Source: Desulfobacter vibrioformis DSM 8776 (GTDB taxonomy: Bacteria > Desulfobacterota > Desulfobacteria > Desulfobacterales > Desulfobacteraceae). Taken from it: a DNA stretch of 64,000 nt. The stretch covers positions 1-64,000 of the forward strand of contig NZ_JQKJ01000004.1 of NCBI RefSeq assembly GCF_000745975.1, in the 5' to 3' direction. The notes under the pieces are model-generated. The model was not told the origin of the DNA and made no database searches. It saw only the letters and a list, made by a program, of their open reading frames with translations. The translations under genes were made by a program, and so were the position numbers. This document shows positions 44,476-54,012 of the stretch, piece by piece (positions within the stretch are counted from its first letter, which is position 1; each line of letters starts with the position of its first letter).

Positions 44476-46140
44476 ATGGAACTTGTCAGTCAGCATGTTA
44501 AAAAAATCATGGAAGAGTGCAAGGTCAGAGCCAGGGATGAAGGCCTCAAGTTTGATGATGAAACCCTTGAATATATCGTCACCAACCGGGACATGATCGA
44601 ACTGTCCCCCAAGATCATGATTCCCACCCTGTATGACTACTGGGTTCATGATGTCAGGGTCTTGTCAGGCAAGGGCATGTACGAAGCCTATCCTTCCAAT
44701 CCGTATGAAACCGTTATCAATACCCGGCCGGCCATTTCCTATTATAACGATAATAACCCGGACTGGCTCAATGTCATGATTTTCTATCATGTGCTTGGGC
44801 ATATTGATTTTTTTCAGAACAATCTTTTTTTTACAAATACCTGGGACGTTGATCTCACAGGCCAGGCCCTGGCGGATAAAAGGTTGATTGCCCAGCTCAG
44901 AAGCGAGAAGGGCCGGCGCTGGGTGGATTATATCATTGAATTTTCCAGGGGCATGGACAATCTGGTGGGCTATCACAAAGCCCTTGATACGACCTTGAGA
45001 TCCCGGAACCAGCCCATTCCGAAGTTATCCAGGCAGGATTACTATTTTGATGTTTTTCTGCAGAAAATCAAGCAGGTGTCCCACAACACCTATTTAAAGG
45101 AAATTGCAAGATTCAATCAGTGCAGGGAAAATCTTCCTAAATTTTTTGAACTGGTTCTCTCCCAGTACCCGGAGTTTGAGCAGATGTATAAAAAAGCACG
45201 AAAAGACCGGGAAAAGCCTGTTTGGGACATCATGGACTACATTATCAGGCATTCCCCGTTTTTACGTGCCCAGGAAAACCAATGGATGAAATCTGTGATC
45301 CAGATCGTGCGCGACACCTCATTGTACTTCCAGCCCCAGATCCGCACAAAGATTATGAATGAAGGCTGGGCCAGCTACTGGCACGAATATCTGTTCATGA
45401 AGGATGAACGTATCCGTGGCCATGAAACGGATTTTGCAAAGGTCAATGCCATGGTAACCGCACTGCCCAAGGTGGGGCTCAACCCCTATGCCCTGGGTCT
45501 GCGCCTTTTTGAACATATTGAAGATATGCAGAACAGAGGGTGCTATTCCTTTGAGTATTTCTGCCTGAAAGATGAGATAAACAGGCAGCACTTTGATAAA
45601 GGGAAGAAAAACGGCCATGATTTTATCTTTAAAGTCAGGGAGAACATGAATGATTTTACCTTTATCAACAGGTTTGTGGACCAGGATTTTTTAGACCATT
45701 ACAAGCTGTTTGTCACAGGCAAGCGGTTCAATCGGGAACGTATGAGCTGGCAGTACTATATTAAATCTAAGAAAGCCGACGATTATAAAGATATGGTCAT
45801 CAACACCCTGTATCATCCGCCGGTGATACATGTGGATGAAGAAAAATCCAAAGACGGTTTGCTCTATCTTGTCCATGAATTTGAAAACAAGCCCCTTAAA
45901 ACGGATTACATTGAAAATACCATGGTTGGCATTGAATTTTTATGGGGGGGCCCCGTTTACCTTGAAACCAGCGAACCTGACGGAACAGAACAGGCAAAAC
46001 CCCCTTACATTAGTTTCCGGGATCCATCCACACCGGGTGCCGGTACAGCGGGGGATGCGGCCAAATCTGTAAAAATCAAGTGGAAAAGGGTATGTTACAT
46101 CATGGATAAACGGAAACTGAACAAACGGGAGGCGGCATGA
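44476..46140 (+). CDS. spoVR: SpoVR family protein (YcgB-like)
   Basis: This 554-aa cytoplasmic protein is of the SpoVR family. It has conserved stretches such as MIFYHVLGHIDFFQNN, TKIMNEGWASYWHEYLFMKDE (the NEGWASYWH signature) and ITFINRFVDQDFLDHYKLF-like segments near residue 395. SpoVR was named from Bacillus sporulation, but in proteobacteria the gene accompanies yeaG and yeaH and its biochemical role is not settled. The His-rich motifs look like a metal site. It overlaps the next gene by 4 bp, which suggests coupled translation. Confidence 0.92.
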   Translation: MELVSQHVKKIMEECKVRARDEGLKFDDETLEYIVTNRDMIELSPKIMIPTLYDYWVHDVRVLSGKGMYEAYPSNPYETVINTRPAISYYNDNNPDWLNVMIFYHVLGHIDFFQNNLFFTNTWDVDLTGQALADKRLIAQLRSEKGRRWVDYIIEFSRGMDNLVGYHKALDTTLRSRNQPIPKLSRQDYYFDVFLQKIKQVSHNTYLKEIARFNQCRENLPKFFELVLSQYPEFEQMYKKARKDREKPVWDIMDYIIRHSPFLRAQENQWMKSVIQIVRDTSLYFQPQIRTKIMNEGWASYWHEYLFMKDERIRGHETDFAKVNAMVTALPKVGLNPYALGLRLFEHIEDMQNRGCYSFEYFCLKDEINRQHFDKGKKNGHDFIFKVRENMNDFTFINRFVDQDFLDHYKLFVTGKRFNRERMSWQYYIKSKKADDYKDMVINTLYHPPVIHVDEEKSKDGLLYLVHEFENKPLKTDYIENTMVGIEFLWGGPVYLETSEPDGTEQAKPPYISFRDPSTPGAGTAGDAAKSVKIKWKRVCYIMDKRKLNKREAA

Positions 46141-48467
46141 CCATGGATACCAATACCAGTTCTGTGGATTCCAGTGCAGTTGATTCTGTCAGCCAGGCCC
46201 TGGACTTTTTAAACCGGAATATCCAGGATTACCAGCGGCATAAACCCGTTTCTTTTCAGACATTTTTGCAGCTTCTCAATGCCAACCCTGCCCAGGTTTT
46301 AAGAAATATTTTTCAGTCATTTCATGACATGATTAAAAGTCATGTGTTTGAATTAGAAGAAAATTCCGAACGTTCGGCTGTAACCCAATATGATACCAGC
46401 AAGCTTTTTACGGAAGATGCAGATGCACCGTATTTTCCGGATATGCTGTTTGCCAACCGGTTTATGAAACAGATGGACTATCTGCGTCATGGCGCCCAGC
46501 AGAATCGGATTTATGTATTTTACGGTCCCCATGGGTGCGGTAAATCCACTTTTTTAAACAACCTTCTGGAAAAATTTGAGCAGTACGCAAATACCGAAGA
46601 AGGATTGCGTTACGAGGTGGTATGGCGCCTGGATGTAAAAATGCTTAAATGTCGTGAAACAACATCGTTAATGATGTCCTCTTTTGAAAAATTGATCCAG
46701 TATATTGACGGGGATTCAGCAGAAAGCAAGCCGGCTGTGGAAGAAAACCCAGTGATGTTTGACGGACCGGATCCGGAATTTATTGAAATTCCCTGCCTGT
46801 GCCATGACAATCCATTCTTAGTGATACCCAAGGACCAGAGGCGGGCCGTTCTGGACGAACTGATCAAAAACGATGAATTCAAATGGAAGCTGTTTACGGA
46901 AAAGCAGTATGAATGGGTATTCAAAGACGAGGTCTGCACCGTGTGCGCGTCCATTTACCAGAGCCTTTTAGAACGCCTGGGCAGTCCTGCCAAGGTGTTT
47001 GACATGTTATATGCCAGGCCCTACTATTTCAACCGCCGCCTGGGTAACGGGATCTCTGTTTTCAACCCCGGTGACAAGCCGTTGCGGCGAAACGTCATCC
47101 TCAACCAGATGCTCCAGGGACGAATCAATGCACTGTTTCAGGATTCCAACGTGATTAACTATATTTATTCCTCATATGCAAAAGTTCATAACGGTATTTA
47201 TGCACTGATGGATATTAAATCCCATAATGTCGAGCGCATGGTGGAACTTCATAATATAATTTCAGAAGGTGTTCACAAGGTGGAGGATATCGAGGAAATG
47301 GTTGAGGCTTTGTTTTTTGCCCTCATGAATCCCGAGGATAAACAAAATCTTAAAGACTTTCCCTCTTTTGAAGACCGCATTCAGTATATCGACATTCCAT
47401 ATGTTCTTGATGTGAATACGGAAGTTAAGATTTACCTGAACATCTTTGGCCGCCATGTTGAAAACAGTTTTCTGCCCATGGTGCTGGAGAATTTTGCAAG
47501 AATCATTATCTGCACCAGAATCGGCAGAAAATCCACGGCCCTGGAGCAATGGATAAAAGAGCCTAAAAAATACCTGAATTTCTGCGATGAGTGCCTTATC
47601 CTGCTGATTATGGAAATTTTCAGGGGAAACATCCCTAAATGGCTGGATGACGAGGATCTAAAAGCGCTTGATAAAAAAACGATGAAAAAAATTCTTGTGG
47701 AATCGGAAGAATTTGGAAAACAGGGACTATCCGGCCGGGATTCCATTAAAATTTTTGACCGGTTTTATTCGAAATTTACCAAGGAAGACAGACTCATCAA
47801 CATGCCCGACTTATGCTCGTTTTTCAATAAACTCGAAGATCCCATACGTCAGATGATTCCCCAGGGGTTTTTGTCTTCAATTTTAAGGATGTATGACTAT
47901 TCCATTCTCCAGCAGGTCAAAGAGTCTCTCTACTATTACAATGAGGAACAAATCGCAAAGGACATCAAAAATTATATTTCCGCTGTGACCAATGAAATGG
48001 ATTCTGTTGTGAACTGTATTTTTACCAAAGAAGAGCTCCATGTTACCGAGGCATTCCTTGAAAGCATTGAAATCAGGCTTTTGTCTGAACATGCCGATGC
48101 GATACGGCGCCAGGGGATGCGCCTGGATGTATTAAAACAATATACAGGGTTTACCCTTACCCAAGAGATTATGATTGAAGGAAAGAATATTGCCCAGACC
48201 CGGTTGTTTCAAACCCTTCATGAACGGTATGTACACAACTTGAAAAAACGGGTTTTAGAGCCGTTTATTGACAATGAAAATTTCAGGCGTGCCATAAAGG
48301 ATTTTGATACAGAAGAGTTTAAAGCCCATGACAAACGCATCAAACGCGATGTGACATTTCTCATTGACAACCTGGTCAGTAAATTTGGTTATTCACATCA
48401 AGGTGCCAATGAGATCTGCATTTATCTCATTGATAATGATCTGGCCAATAAATTCAAGGATGCCTGA
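46137..48467 (+). CDS. second, divergent PrkA-like AAA protein
   Basis: This 776-aa protein resembles PrkA in overall layout. The Walker A is VFYGPHGCGKSTFLNN (about residue 130). A central PCLCHDNPFLVI and later EVCTVCASIYQ contain Cys pairs that could bind metal. YFNRRLGNGISVFNPGDKP parallels the PrkA ATP-domain region preceding the kinase part. It shares little sequence with the first PrkA of the operon. Its start overlaps the SpoVR stop (ATGA). A PrkA-type pair around YeaH and SpoVR suggests two kinases or a kinase and a partner ATPase. ATG codons at 46137 and 46143 are both possible. Confidence 0.8.
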   Translation: MTMDTNTSSVDSSAVDSVSQALDFLNRNIQDYQRHKPVSFQTFLQLLNANPAQVLRNIFQSFHDMIKSHVFELEENSERSAVTQYDTSKLFTEDADAPYFPDMLFANRFMKQMDYLRHGAQQNRIYVFYGPHGCGKSTFLNNLLEKFEQYANTEEGLRYEVVWRLDVKMLKCRETTSLMMSSFEKLIQYIDGDSAESKPAVEENPVMFDGPDPEFIEIPCLCHDNPFLVIPKDQRRAVLDELIKNDEFKWKLFTEKQYEWVFKDEVCTVCASIYQSLLERLGSPAKVFDMLYARPYYFNRRLGNGISVFNPGDKPLRRNVILNQMLQGRINALFQDSNVINYIYSSYAKVHNGIYALMDIKSHNVERMVELHNIISEGVHKVEDIEEMVEALFFALMNPEDKQNLKDFPSFEDRIQYIDIPYVLDVNTEVKIYLNIFGRHVENSFLPMVLENFARIIICTRIGRKSTALEQWIKEPKKYLNFCDECLILLIMEIFRGNIPKWLDDEDLKALDKKTMKKILVESEEFGKQGLSGRDSIKIFDRFYSKFTKEDRLINMPDLCSFFNKLEDPIRQMIPQGFLSSILRMYDYSILQQVKESLYYYNEEQIAKDIKNYISAVTNEMDSVVNCIFTKEELHVTEAFLESIEIRLLSEHADAIRRQGMRLDVLKQYTGFTLTQEIMIEGKNIAQTRLFQTLHERYVHNLKKRVLEPFIDNENFRRAIKDFDTEEFKAHDKRIKRDVTFLIDNLVSKFGYSHQGANEICIYLIDNDLANKFKDA

Positions 48468-48532
48468 CTGCCAGGAAGGGGGACAACACCGTTGCTTTAA
48501 GATGAACATAAAAAAACAATTGAGGCTGGATC

Positions 48533-49903
48533 ATGAAGAAAGCAAATGTGCTGATTGTTGACGATTCCAAGTCGGCCCTTTTTGCCGTGAAAGCATTGTT
48601 GAGTCCTGCAGGGATTAAGACGGTAACTGCGTCCGATGCGGTGCAGGGACAGGAGGCGCTTAGAAAAGAGCCGTTTGATCTGGTGATTACGGATGTGGAT
48701 ATGCCTAACCTTTCCGGATTGGAATTTTGTCAGTGGATCAAATCAAACCCGGAAACGTCGCATATACCTGTGATTGTCTTAAGTTCCCTTGATACCGATG
48801 CTGATATTGAAAACGGTTTCAGGGTCGGTGCGGATGCATATGTGCCCAAACGCCTGGCAAATAAGGAACTTATTCCCCGCATTGAAAGCGTGATGAACAC
48901 ATGTACCTTTGTCAAGGATAAAACCATACTTGTGGTTGAAGACAGTACAACCATTCAGATGCTTACAAAACAGGGGCTTGAGGATGCCGGCTTCAAGGTG
49001 GCACTGGCCGATGACGGGCAGCATGCCCTTGACATCATTAATGATGTTTCCCCCGATGTTCTGCTTACGGATCTGAATATGCCCCGGATGGACGGCACTG
49101 AGCTTTGTCGCAGGCTGTTCAATATTGAAGCGTATAAATTTCTGCCCATTGTGGTTATGAGTTCCCTGGGTGACAAGCCGATGATGAGACGTCTGATCAG
49201 GGACGGTGTTACGGCCTTTATTGTCAAGCCGTTTAACGTGGATATGCTTGTTGTTACCATGGAAAAACTGCTTTCCGATCATTTCCAGCGCATGCTTGAA
49301 GAAAGGGAGCGGCTTGTTCTTGAACAAAAGCTGACGGTTGGTTCCATCACCAGTCTTATCAACGCATTGGAAGCCAGGGATAAATACACCAGTGGCCACT
49401 CCGAATCCGTTACCAGACTTTCCATAGCCATTGGCAGGGAACTGGGCTTCTCAGATACGGAACTGAACCGTCTTCAGATCGCTGCAAGCCTTCATGACCT
49501 GGGTAAAATCGGTGTACGTGACAATGTGCTGCTCAAGCCCGGTAAACTGACACCGGATGAATTTGAGCACATTCAAACCCATACCGTCGTTGTTCAGGAC
49601 ATCCTTAAACCATTGCACAACATGGAAGATGTCCTTGTTGCAGCCTCTTCCCATCACGAACGCTGGGACGGTACAGGTTACCCCAACGGGTTGAAGAGCG
49701 AAGATATTCCCTTATTCGGAAGAATCATTGCTGTTGCCGACGTGTTTGATGCACTGACCAGTGACAGGCCATATCGTGACGGCATGCCCGCCGAAAAGGC
49801 GCTTCAGATTATTTCCCAAGGGGTTGGCTCTCATTTTTGTCCAATGGTTGGGGCTGCTTTTTTTAAATATATGAAGACACTTAAAAACGGCAATCTTACT
49901 TAG
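48533..49903 (+). CDS. response regulator with two REC domains and HD-GYP phosphodiesterase domain
   Basis: This 456-aa signalling protein probably degrades cyclic di-GMP. REC1 (residues 5-125) has acceptor Asp in LVITDVDMPNLSG, and REC2 (130-255) has it in VLLTDLNMPRMDG. The HD-GYP domain (280-450) shows HDLGKIGV, then HHERWDGTGYPNGLKSEDIP, which holds the GYP signature and following catalytic residues, and ends with FDALTSDRPYRDG. It follows the second PrkA-like gene by 65 bp and may belong to that operon. A clear terminator lies downstream. Confidence 0.93.
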   Translation: MKKANVLIVDDSKSALFAVKALLSPAGIKTVTASDAVQGQEALRKEPFDLVITDVDMPNLSGLEFCQWIKSNPETSHIPVIVLSSLDTDADIENGFRVGADAYVPKRLANKELIPRIESVMNTCTFVKDKTILVVEDSTTIQMLTKQGLEDAGFKVALADDGQHALDIINDVSPDVLLTDLNMPRMDGTELCRRLFNIEAYKFLPIVVMSSLGDKPMMRRLIRDGVTAFIVKPFNVDMLVVTMEKLLSDHFQRMLEERERLVLEQKLTVGSITSLINALEARDKYTSGHSESVTRLSIAIGRELGFSDTELNRLQIAASLHDLGKIGVRDNVLLKPGKLTPDEFEHIQTHTVVVQDILKPLHNMEDVLVAASSHHERWDGTGYPNGLKSEDIPLFGRIIAVADVFDALTSDRPYRDGMPAEKALQIISQGVGSHFCPMVGAAFFKYMKTLKNGNLT

Positions 49904-49964
49904 GAACGGGCCTTAAATAACTTACCCATGTATAGTGATAAAAACTGGCTTTTTTTCTTTAGCA

Positions 49965-49998
49965 CCGGCGCATCCAACGATGCGCCGGCTTTTTATTT
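49965..49998 (+). terminator. intrinsic terminator after the HD-GYP gene
   Basis: The perfect 10-bp GC-rich stem CCGGCGCATC/GATGCGCCGG around CAAC is followed by a T-rich run. It closes the prkA-to-HD-GYP transcription unit. Confidence 0.88.
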
Positions 49999-50135
49999 TC
50001 TGTTTGTAAGCGGACTGATAAACATTGACAAGATCGTGGCAAAAAATATAATCCTTAAACTTTGTGTTTGAGTTCCTGAACAGTGGAAAGACTTATCCGG
50101 CAGATTTAGATGAACCTGAGTGAGAGGGGAAAAAT

Positions 50136-51110
50136 ATGATATTGACGATCTTGGCTGTAATTGCCGGACTTGTGATCCTTGTCTGGGGGGCAGACCGGTT
50201 TGTGGATGGTGCTGCATCTGCGGCAAGGTCTTTTGGCATGCCGTCACTGCTCATTGGCATGGTCATTCTGGGCTTTGGCACTTCTGCACCTGAAATGGTT
50301 GTCTCTGCGCTGGCTGCTGTCGATGGGAATGCAGGGATCGGTCTTGGTAATGCGTATGGGTCAAATATAGCCAATATTGCGCTGATACTTGGCATGACAG
50401 CCATGATTAGTCCGATCAAGGTCTCTTCGACGGTGTTGCGCAGGGAACTGCCTATTTTAACGCTTGTTACGGTTCTCTCTGTTTTTTTTCTGTCAGATTT
50501 ATATTTGTCCAGACAGAACGCAGTGATTCTGCTGGTTATTTTTTTCATCCTCATGGCCTGGGCAATCATCCAGGGGATGAATCAGGATTCCGATTCTCTG
50601 GCAAAAGAGGTTGAAAAAGAGAGATCTGAAAAATTCATGCCGCTTACCCGTGCGATCTTCTGGCTTGTGGCCGGCCTTGTGCTGCTTGTGGCAGGATCCC
50701 GGATTTTTGTCTGGGGGGCCGTGGCAATGGCCCGTCTGCTTGGGGTCAGCGATTTGATCATCGGGTTGACCGTTGCAGCGTTAGGCACCTCTTTGCCAGA
50801 GCTTGCCTCTTCTATCCTGGCAGCCAAAAAGGGCGAACATGAACTGGCTTTGGGAAATGTGATTGGTTCTAATCTGTTTAATACCCTGGCGGTTGTCGGC
50901 ATATCAGGAGCCATTCATCCTGTTGCCGTGGAAGCGGAAACCCTTTATCGGGATATGACGGTTATGGTCGTGCTGACGCTTTCCCTTTTTATCATTGGGT
51001 ATGGATTCAGAAAAGAGCAGGGCTGTATCAGCCGCTTTGACGGGGCAATGCTTTTCCTGGCCTATCTAAGTTATACGGCGTGGCTGGCGATCAAAGTATT
51101 AAAGGCGTAA
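50136..51110 (+). CDS. CaCA family sodium/calcium antiporter-type membrane protein (YrbG-like)
   Basis: This 324-aa integral membrane protein has about ten hydrophobic segments in two inverted halves. Each half carries the alpha-repeat: GFGTSAPEMVVSAL (first) and ALGTSLPELASSIL (second), with GLGNAYGSNIANI and ALGNVIGSNLFNTL nearby. These are the hallmark Glu/Ser motifs of the Ca2+:cation antiporter superfamily. It probably exports calcium or a similar cation using sodium or proton gradients. It converges with recJ, leaving only 15 bp between stops. Confidence 0.92.
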   Translation: MILTILAVIAGLVILVWGADRFVDGAASAARSFGMPSLLIGMVILGFGTSAPEMVVSALAAVDGNAGIGLGNAYGSNIANIALILGMTAMISPIKVSSTVLRRELPILTLVTVLSVFFLSDLYLSRQNAVILLVIFFILMAWAIIQGMNQDSDSLAKEVEKERSEKFMPLTRAIFWLVAGLVLLVAGSRIFVWGAVAMARLLGVSDLIIGLTVAALGTSLPELASSILAAKKGEHELALGNVIGSNLFNTLAVVGISGAIHPVAVEAETLYRDMTVMVVLTLSLFIIGYGFRKEQGCISRFDGAMLFLAYLSYTAWLAIKVLKA

Positions 51111-51125
51111 GTGATTTTTGTTTAA

Positions 51126-52829
51126 TCACATGTCCTGGACAATAACCTGAACGCGATTCTGCTTAAATCTGTCCGCCTTAAGCTTTACCAGCAGTTTCGG
51201 GAAAAATTCGGGCAGGCAGGTCGTGTCAGACAGGTTGAAGTGCAATGCTTCCACCTGGTATTCCTCCCTTTGGTCCTTAAGGGTCATTTTCCGATGGCAG
51301 CCGCCAATGATGACGGAAGATGCCACCCACATATTTTCCATCAGAAAGACCGGTTCCGGATTGCCGGTGCCAAAGGGGCGAAGCATATCTATCTGGCGGA
51401 CAAGTTCCGGGGTAATATCCGCAATCTTAATCACGGCATCAATTTTCCGGACAGGTGCAAAATCTTTTTCTGTGCAGACTAAAGCCAGGATATCTGTCAG
51501 AGCGGGTTTCAAACGCGCCAGGTTTTCCTTTCTGACTGACAGTCCTGCTGCCATGGCGTGCCCCCCAAAGGTTTCCAGCAGATCCCGGGTTCCGGACAAT
51601 ACCTCGTGTATATTTATCTGGTTAATACTTCGGCAAGATCCTTTTGCAATTTCGTCTTTTGAATTCAGCAGCACCACCGGACAGACATGCTTTCTGGCAA
51701 GCCTTGATGCGGCAATGCCAAGCACGGATGTTTCCCATTTGCTGTCCCACAATACAATCAGCCGGTTTTCAAGTATGGATGGATCGCCCGCAATACGCTG
51801 TTCAATATCTTCGACAATCTCTTTTTCAATGAGCTGGCGTTTTCTGTTCAGTTCATCCAGAAGGGTCGCGATTGTCTCTGTCTGGGCCGGGGCAGGGCAG
51901 GTCAGGTGGGAAACACATATTCTTGCATGTGATATGCGGCCAGCGGCGTTAAGCCTGGGTACAATTTTAAATGAAATGTCGTCGGAATCAAGCTTATCCA
52001 TGTCAATTCTTGATGTGCGGGCCATGGAAACAAGTGCCGGGCGAAGGCCCATGCGAATGCGTTTTATTCCTGCCATGCAAAGAACCCGGTTGTCCTGCAC
52101 CAGGGGAACCATGTCCCCGATGGTGCCGATGGCGAACAAGTCCAGGTATTCGGACAATTTGGGTTCCGGGTATTGTTCCCATACCCCATTGTCTCTGAAT
52201 GCTTTGCGCAGGCCCATAATCAGATAAAATGCCACGCCGACACCGGCCAGGTATTCAAGACAGGCGTTGCAGTCGGCCTGCTTTGGATTGATTACGGCAA
52301 AGGCCTTTGGGATGGTGGTGCCAGGTTCATGGTGGTCGGTGATGATGACGTCAATGTCTTCCCTGGCTGCCGCCTGAACCGCTTCATGGGAACTGATGCC
52401 GCAGTCCACAGTGATGATCAGGTCAACAGCCATGGACACGGCCATCTCAATGTGGGGCAATTGAAGGCTGTAGCCCTCCTTTGCCCTGTGGGGCACATAC
52501 CAGGACAGATCCGCTTCTACCAGGGAAAGAAATTGGTAAAGCATCGCTGTCGCCGTGACCCCGTCTGCATCAAAATCGCCAAAAATAAAAATTTTTTCTT
52601 TGTTGCGTACCGCCGTATGAATCCGCTCTACCGCCTTGTCCATGTCCTTTAATTCAAAGGGGGTACTCAGTCTGGAATAATCCGGATTCAGAAAAAATTT
52701 GGCCTCATCCGCTGTTGTGATCCCTTTTTCCACCAGCAGACCGGCAATAACATGATGGCAGCCAAGGGCCTTTTGAAGTCTTTGAACAACATTCCTGTCA
52801 GGTGTTGTATATGTAAGTTTGATCTCCAT
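51126..52829 (-). CDS. recJ: single-stranded-DNA-specific exonuclease RecJ
   Basis: This 567-aa 5'-3' exonuclease acts in recombination and repair. DHH-family motifs are FGDFDADGVTATAML (motif I), IITVDCGISSHE and IITDHHEPGTTIP (DHH motif III). The DHHA1 domain follows with SKWETSVLGIAASRLARK and GGHAMAAGLSV, and the C-terminal OB domain holds LRPFGTGNPEPVF. The ATG at 52829 opens with MEIKLTYTTPD, and the gene stands alone with no close upstream neighbour. Confidence 0.93.
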   Translation of the reverse strand: MEIKLTYTTPDRNVVQRLQKALGCHHVIAGLLVEKGITTADEAKFFLNPDYSRLSTPFELKDMDKAVERIHTAVRNKEKIFIFGDFDADGVTATAMLYQFLSLVEADLSWYVPHRAKEGYSLQLPHIEMAVSMAVDLIITVDCGISSHEAVQAAAREDIDVIITDHHEPGTTIPKAFAVINPKQADCNACLEYLAGVGVAFYLIMGLRKAFRDNGVWEQYPEPKLSEYLDLFAIGTIGDMVPLVQDNRVLCMAGIKRIRMGLRPALVSMARTSRIDMDKLDSDDISFKIVPRLNAAGRISHARICVSHLTCPAPAQTETIATLLDELNRKRQLIEKEIVEDIEQRIAGDPSILENRLIVLWDSKWETSVLGIAASRLARKHVCPVVLLNSKDEIAKGSCRSINQINIHEVLSGTRDLLETFGGHAMAAGLSVRKENLARLKPALTDILALVCTEKDFAPVRKIDAVIKIADITPELVRQIDMLRPFGTGNPEPVFLMENMWVASSVIIGGCHRKMTLKDQREEYQVEALHFNLSDTTCLPEFFPKLLVKLKADRFKQNRVQVIVQDM

Positions 52830-53071
52830 GGAATGCCAGGTTTATACATTCTTGGGTTACTATGTGTCAATCCGCGGAACGATAAAGACATCAAGCAAGT
52901 CCGAACCCAAATCGTGAAAAGACCAAGACCAAAGACACGCAGTTTAAAACAGTTCACAGGACCTTGCACCAAGATGAAAAGGCGGGAAGGCTTACAGAAA
53001 GCCCTCATTGAAAGCGTGAGGGGCTGCGCAATGAGGTGACGGCTGAATATATGGGGATATTTCGTTTAAAA
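52830..53071. other. intergenic region upstream of recJ, no gene seen
   Basis: About 240 bases between the recJ start and the terminator of the AidA/PixA genes. It should contain the minus-strand recJ promoter, but I cannot pick a clear one. An open plus-strand frame (52752-53039) covers it but has no recognisable motif. Confidence 0.4.
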
Positions 53072-53121
53072 CAAGACCCGTGAAAAAATATCCGAAAATG
53101 GAATTTTCTCCACGGGTCTTG
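53072..53121 (-). terminator. hairpin terminator of the AidA/PixA gene group
   Basis: Perfect 11-bp arms CAAGACCCGTG (53072-53082) and CACGGGTCTTG (53111-53121), with a smaller stem in the loop. On the minus strand the stem is followed by TTTTAAA. It lies 9 bp past the stop of the last gene. Confidence 0.7.
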
Positions 53122-53129
53122 ACGGTCTT

Positions 53130-53531
53130 CTAGTTCACGACAACCAAAAACGGATCAAATGTCAATTCCTCGGCGTTGTCAAATTCCAAGGTCGCATTGT
53201 ACTGGTAGGAGTTCCCTGCCGAACCACCCGGCGGCTGGAATTTTGATTCCCATACCCCGGCCGAAAGCGGATCCTGAACCGGGGTGATATACTTGTCACT
53301 AACCGCTTGTCCTGAGAAGCTTTTGATAGTGACATTCAAACCGGGATCAATAGACGCAACAGACCAAACGATGGTGTCGCCTGTATTCAATTTTGTAACC
53401 AACTCATTTTGGCCCTCACTGCCGGACCCCAGGTATTTGTTGGTATCAACCAGGTATATATTTGCACCTAGATTGCTGGAGGCCAGCGCAGCCTCCACGT
53501 CAACCATCATCAAAACATCAACTTGTGCCAT
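53130..53531 (-). CDS. AidA/PixA-type inclusion-body family protein, copy 1
   Basis: This 133-aa protein resembles the AidA/PixA (inclusion body protein) family. It starts with a VDVLMMVDVEAAL strand, then ANIYLVDTNKYLGSGSEGQ, NTGDTIVWSVASIDPG and a C-terminal LTFDPFLVVVN. Family members form cytoplasmic crystalline inclusions in Xenorhabdus and are secreted or phenotype-switch proteins elsewhere; the role here is unknown. No signal peptide or membrane segment is visible. A GGGAG ribosome site precedes the ATG. It is the third of three related genes on this strand. Confidence 0.75.
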   Translation of the reverse strand: MAQVDVLMMVDVEAALASSNLGANIYLVDTNKYLGSGSEGQNELVTKLNTGDTIVWSVASIDPGLNVTIKSFSGQAVSDKYITPVQDPLSAGVWESKFQPPGGSAGNSYQYNATLEFDNAEELTFDPFLVVVN

Positions 53532-53587
53532 GGTTTTCTCCCTTCTTGATTATAAATTATCTTTGTGGGTTCAAAACAGCCGGTCTG

Positions 53588-53986
53588 CTATTTGACAGTC
53601 AGAAAAGGATCGAACGTCATTACTTTACCTTCAAAGGACAAGGACATCGTATACTGAAATGATGAGCCTGATGCCGTCCCGCCGGGAGCTTCGAACCGTG
53701 ATTCAAAGGACTGCGGAGATAACGGGTCCTGAACAGGATTGATATATCCGTCACTGACGGCTGTGCCTGAAAAACTTTGGATCTCAACATTGGTACCCGG
53801 ATCAATAGGGGCAACCGTCCAGACAATAATATCATCGATATTCAACGTGGTTTTCAGCTCGGCCGTACCTTCTGCCCCCGACCCCGCATATTTGTTTGTG
53901 TCTACCATATAGACATTTGCCCCCAGATTATTGCTGGTGAGAGCGCCTTCGACATCCACCGCACATAAAACATTAACTGTGGCCAT
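53588..53986 (-). CDS. AidA/PixA-type inclusion-body family protein, copy 2
   Basis: A paralog of the downstream gene (132 aa), with the same order of motifs: VNVLCAVDVEGAL, ANVYMVDTNKYAGSGAEGT, NIDDIIVWTVAPIDPGTNV and a C-terminal MTFDPFLTVK. The two are alike along their whole length, so they arose by tandem duplication. It has AAAAGGAG upstream of the ATG. The gap to copy 1 is 56 bp, so they are probably co-transcribed. Confidence 0.75.
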   Translation of the reverse strand: MATVNVLCAVDVEGALTSNNLGANVYMVDTNKYAGSGAEGTAELKTTLNIDDIIVWTVAPIDPGTNVEIQSFSGTAVSDGYINPVQDPLSPQSFESRFEAPGGTASGSSFQYTMSLSFEGKVMTFDPFLTVK

Positions 53987-54012
53987 TTATTTCTCCTTTT
54001 TTAAGGTGAGTG

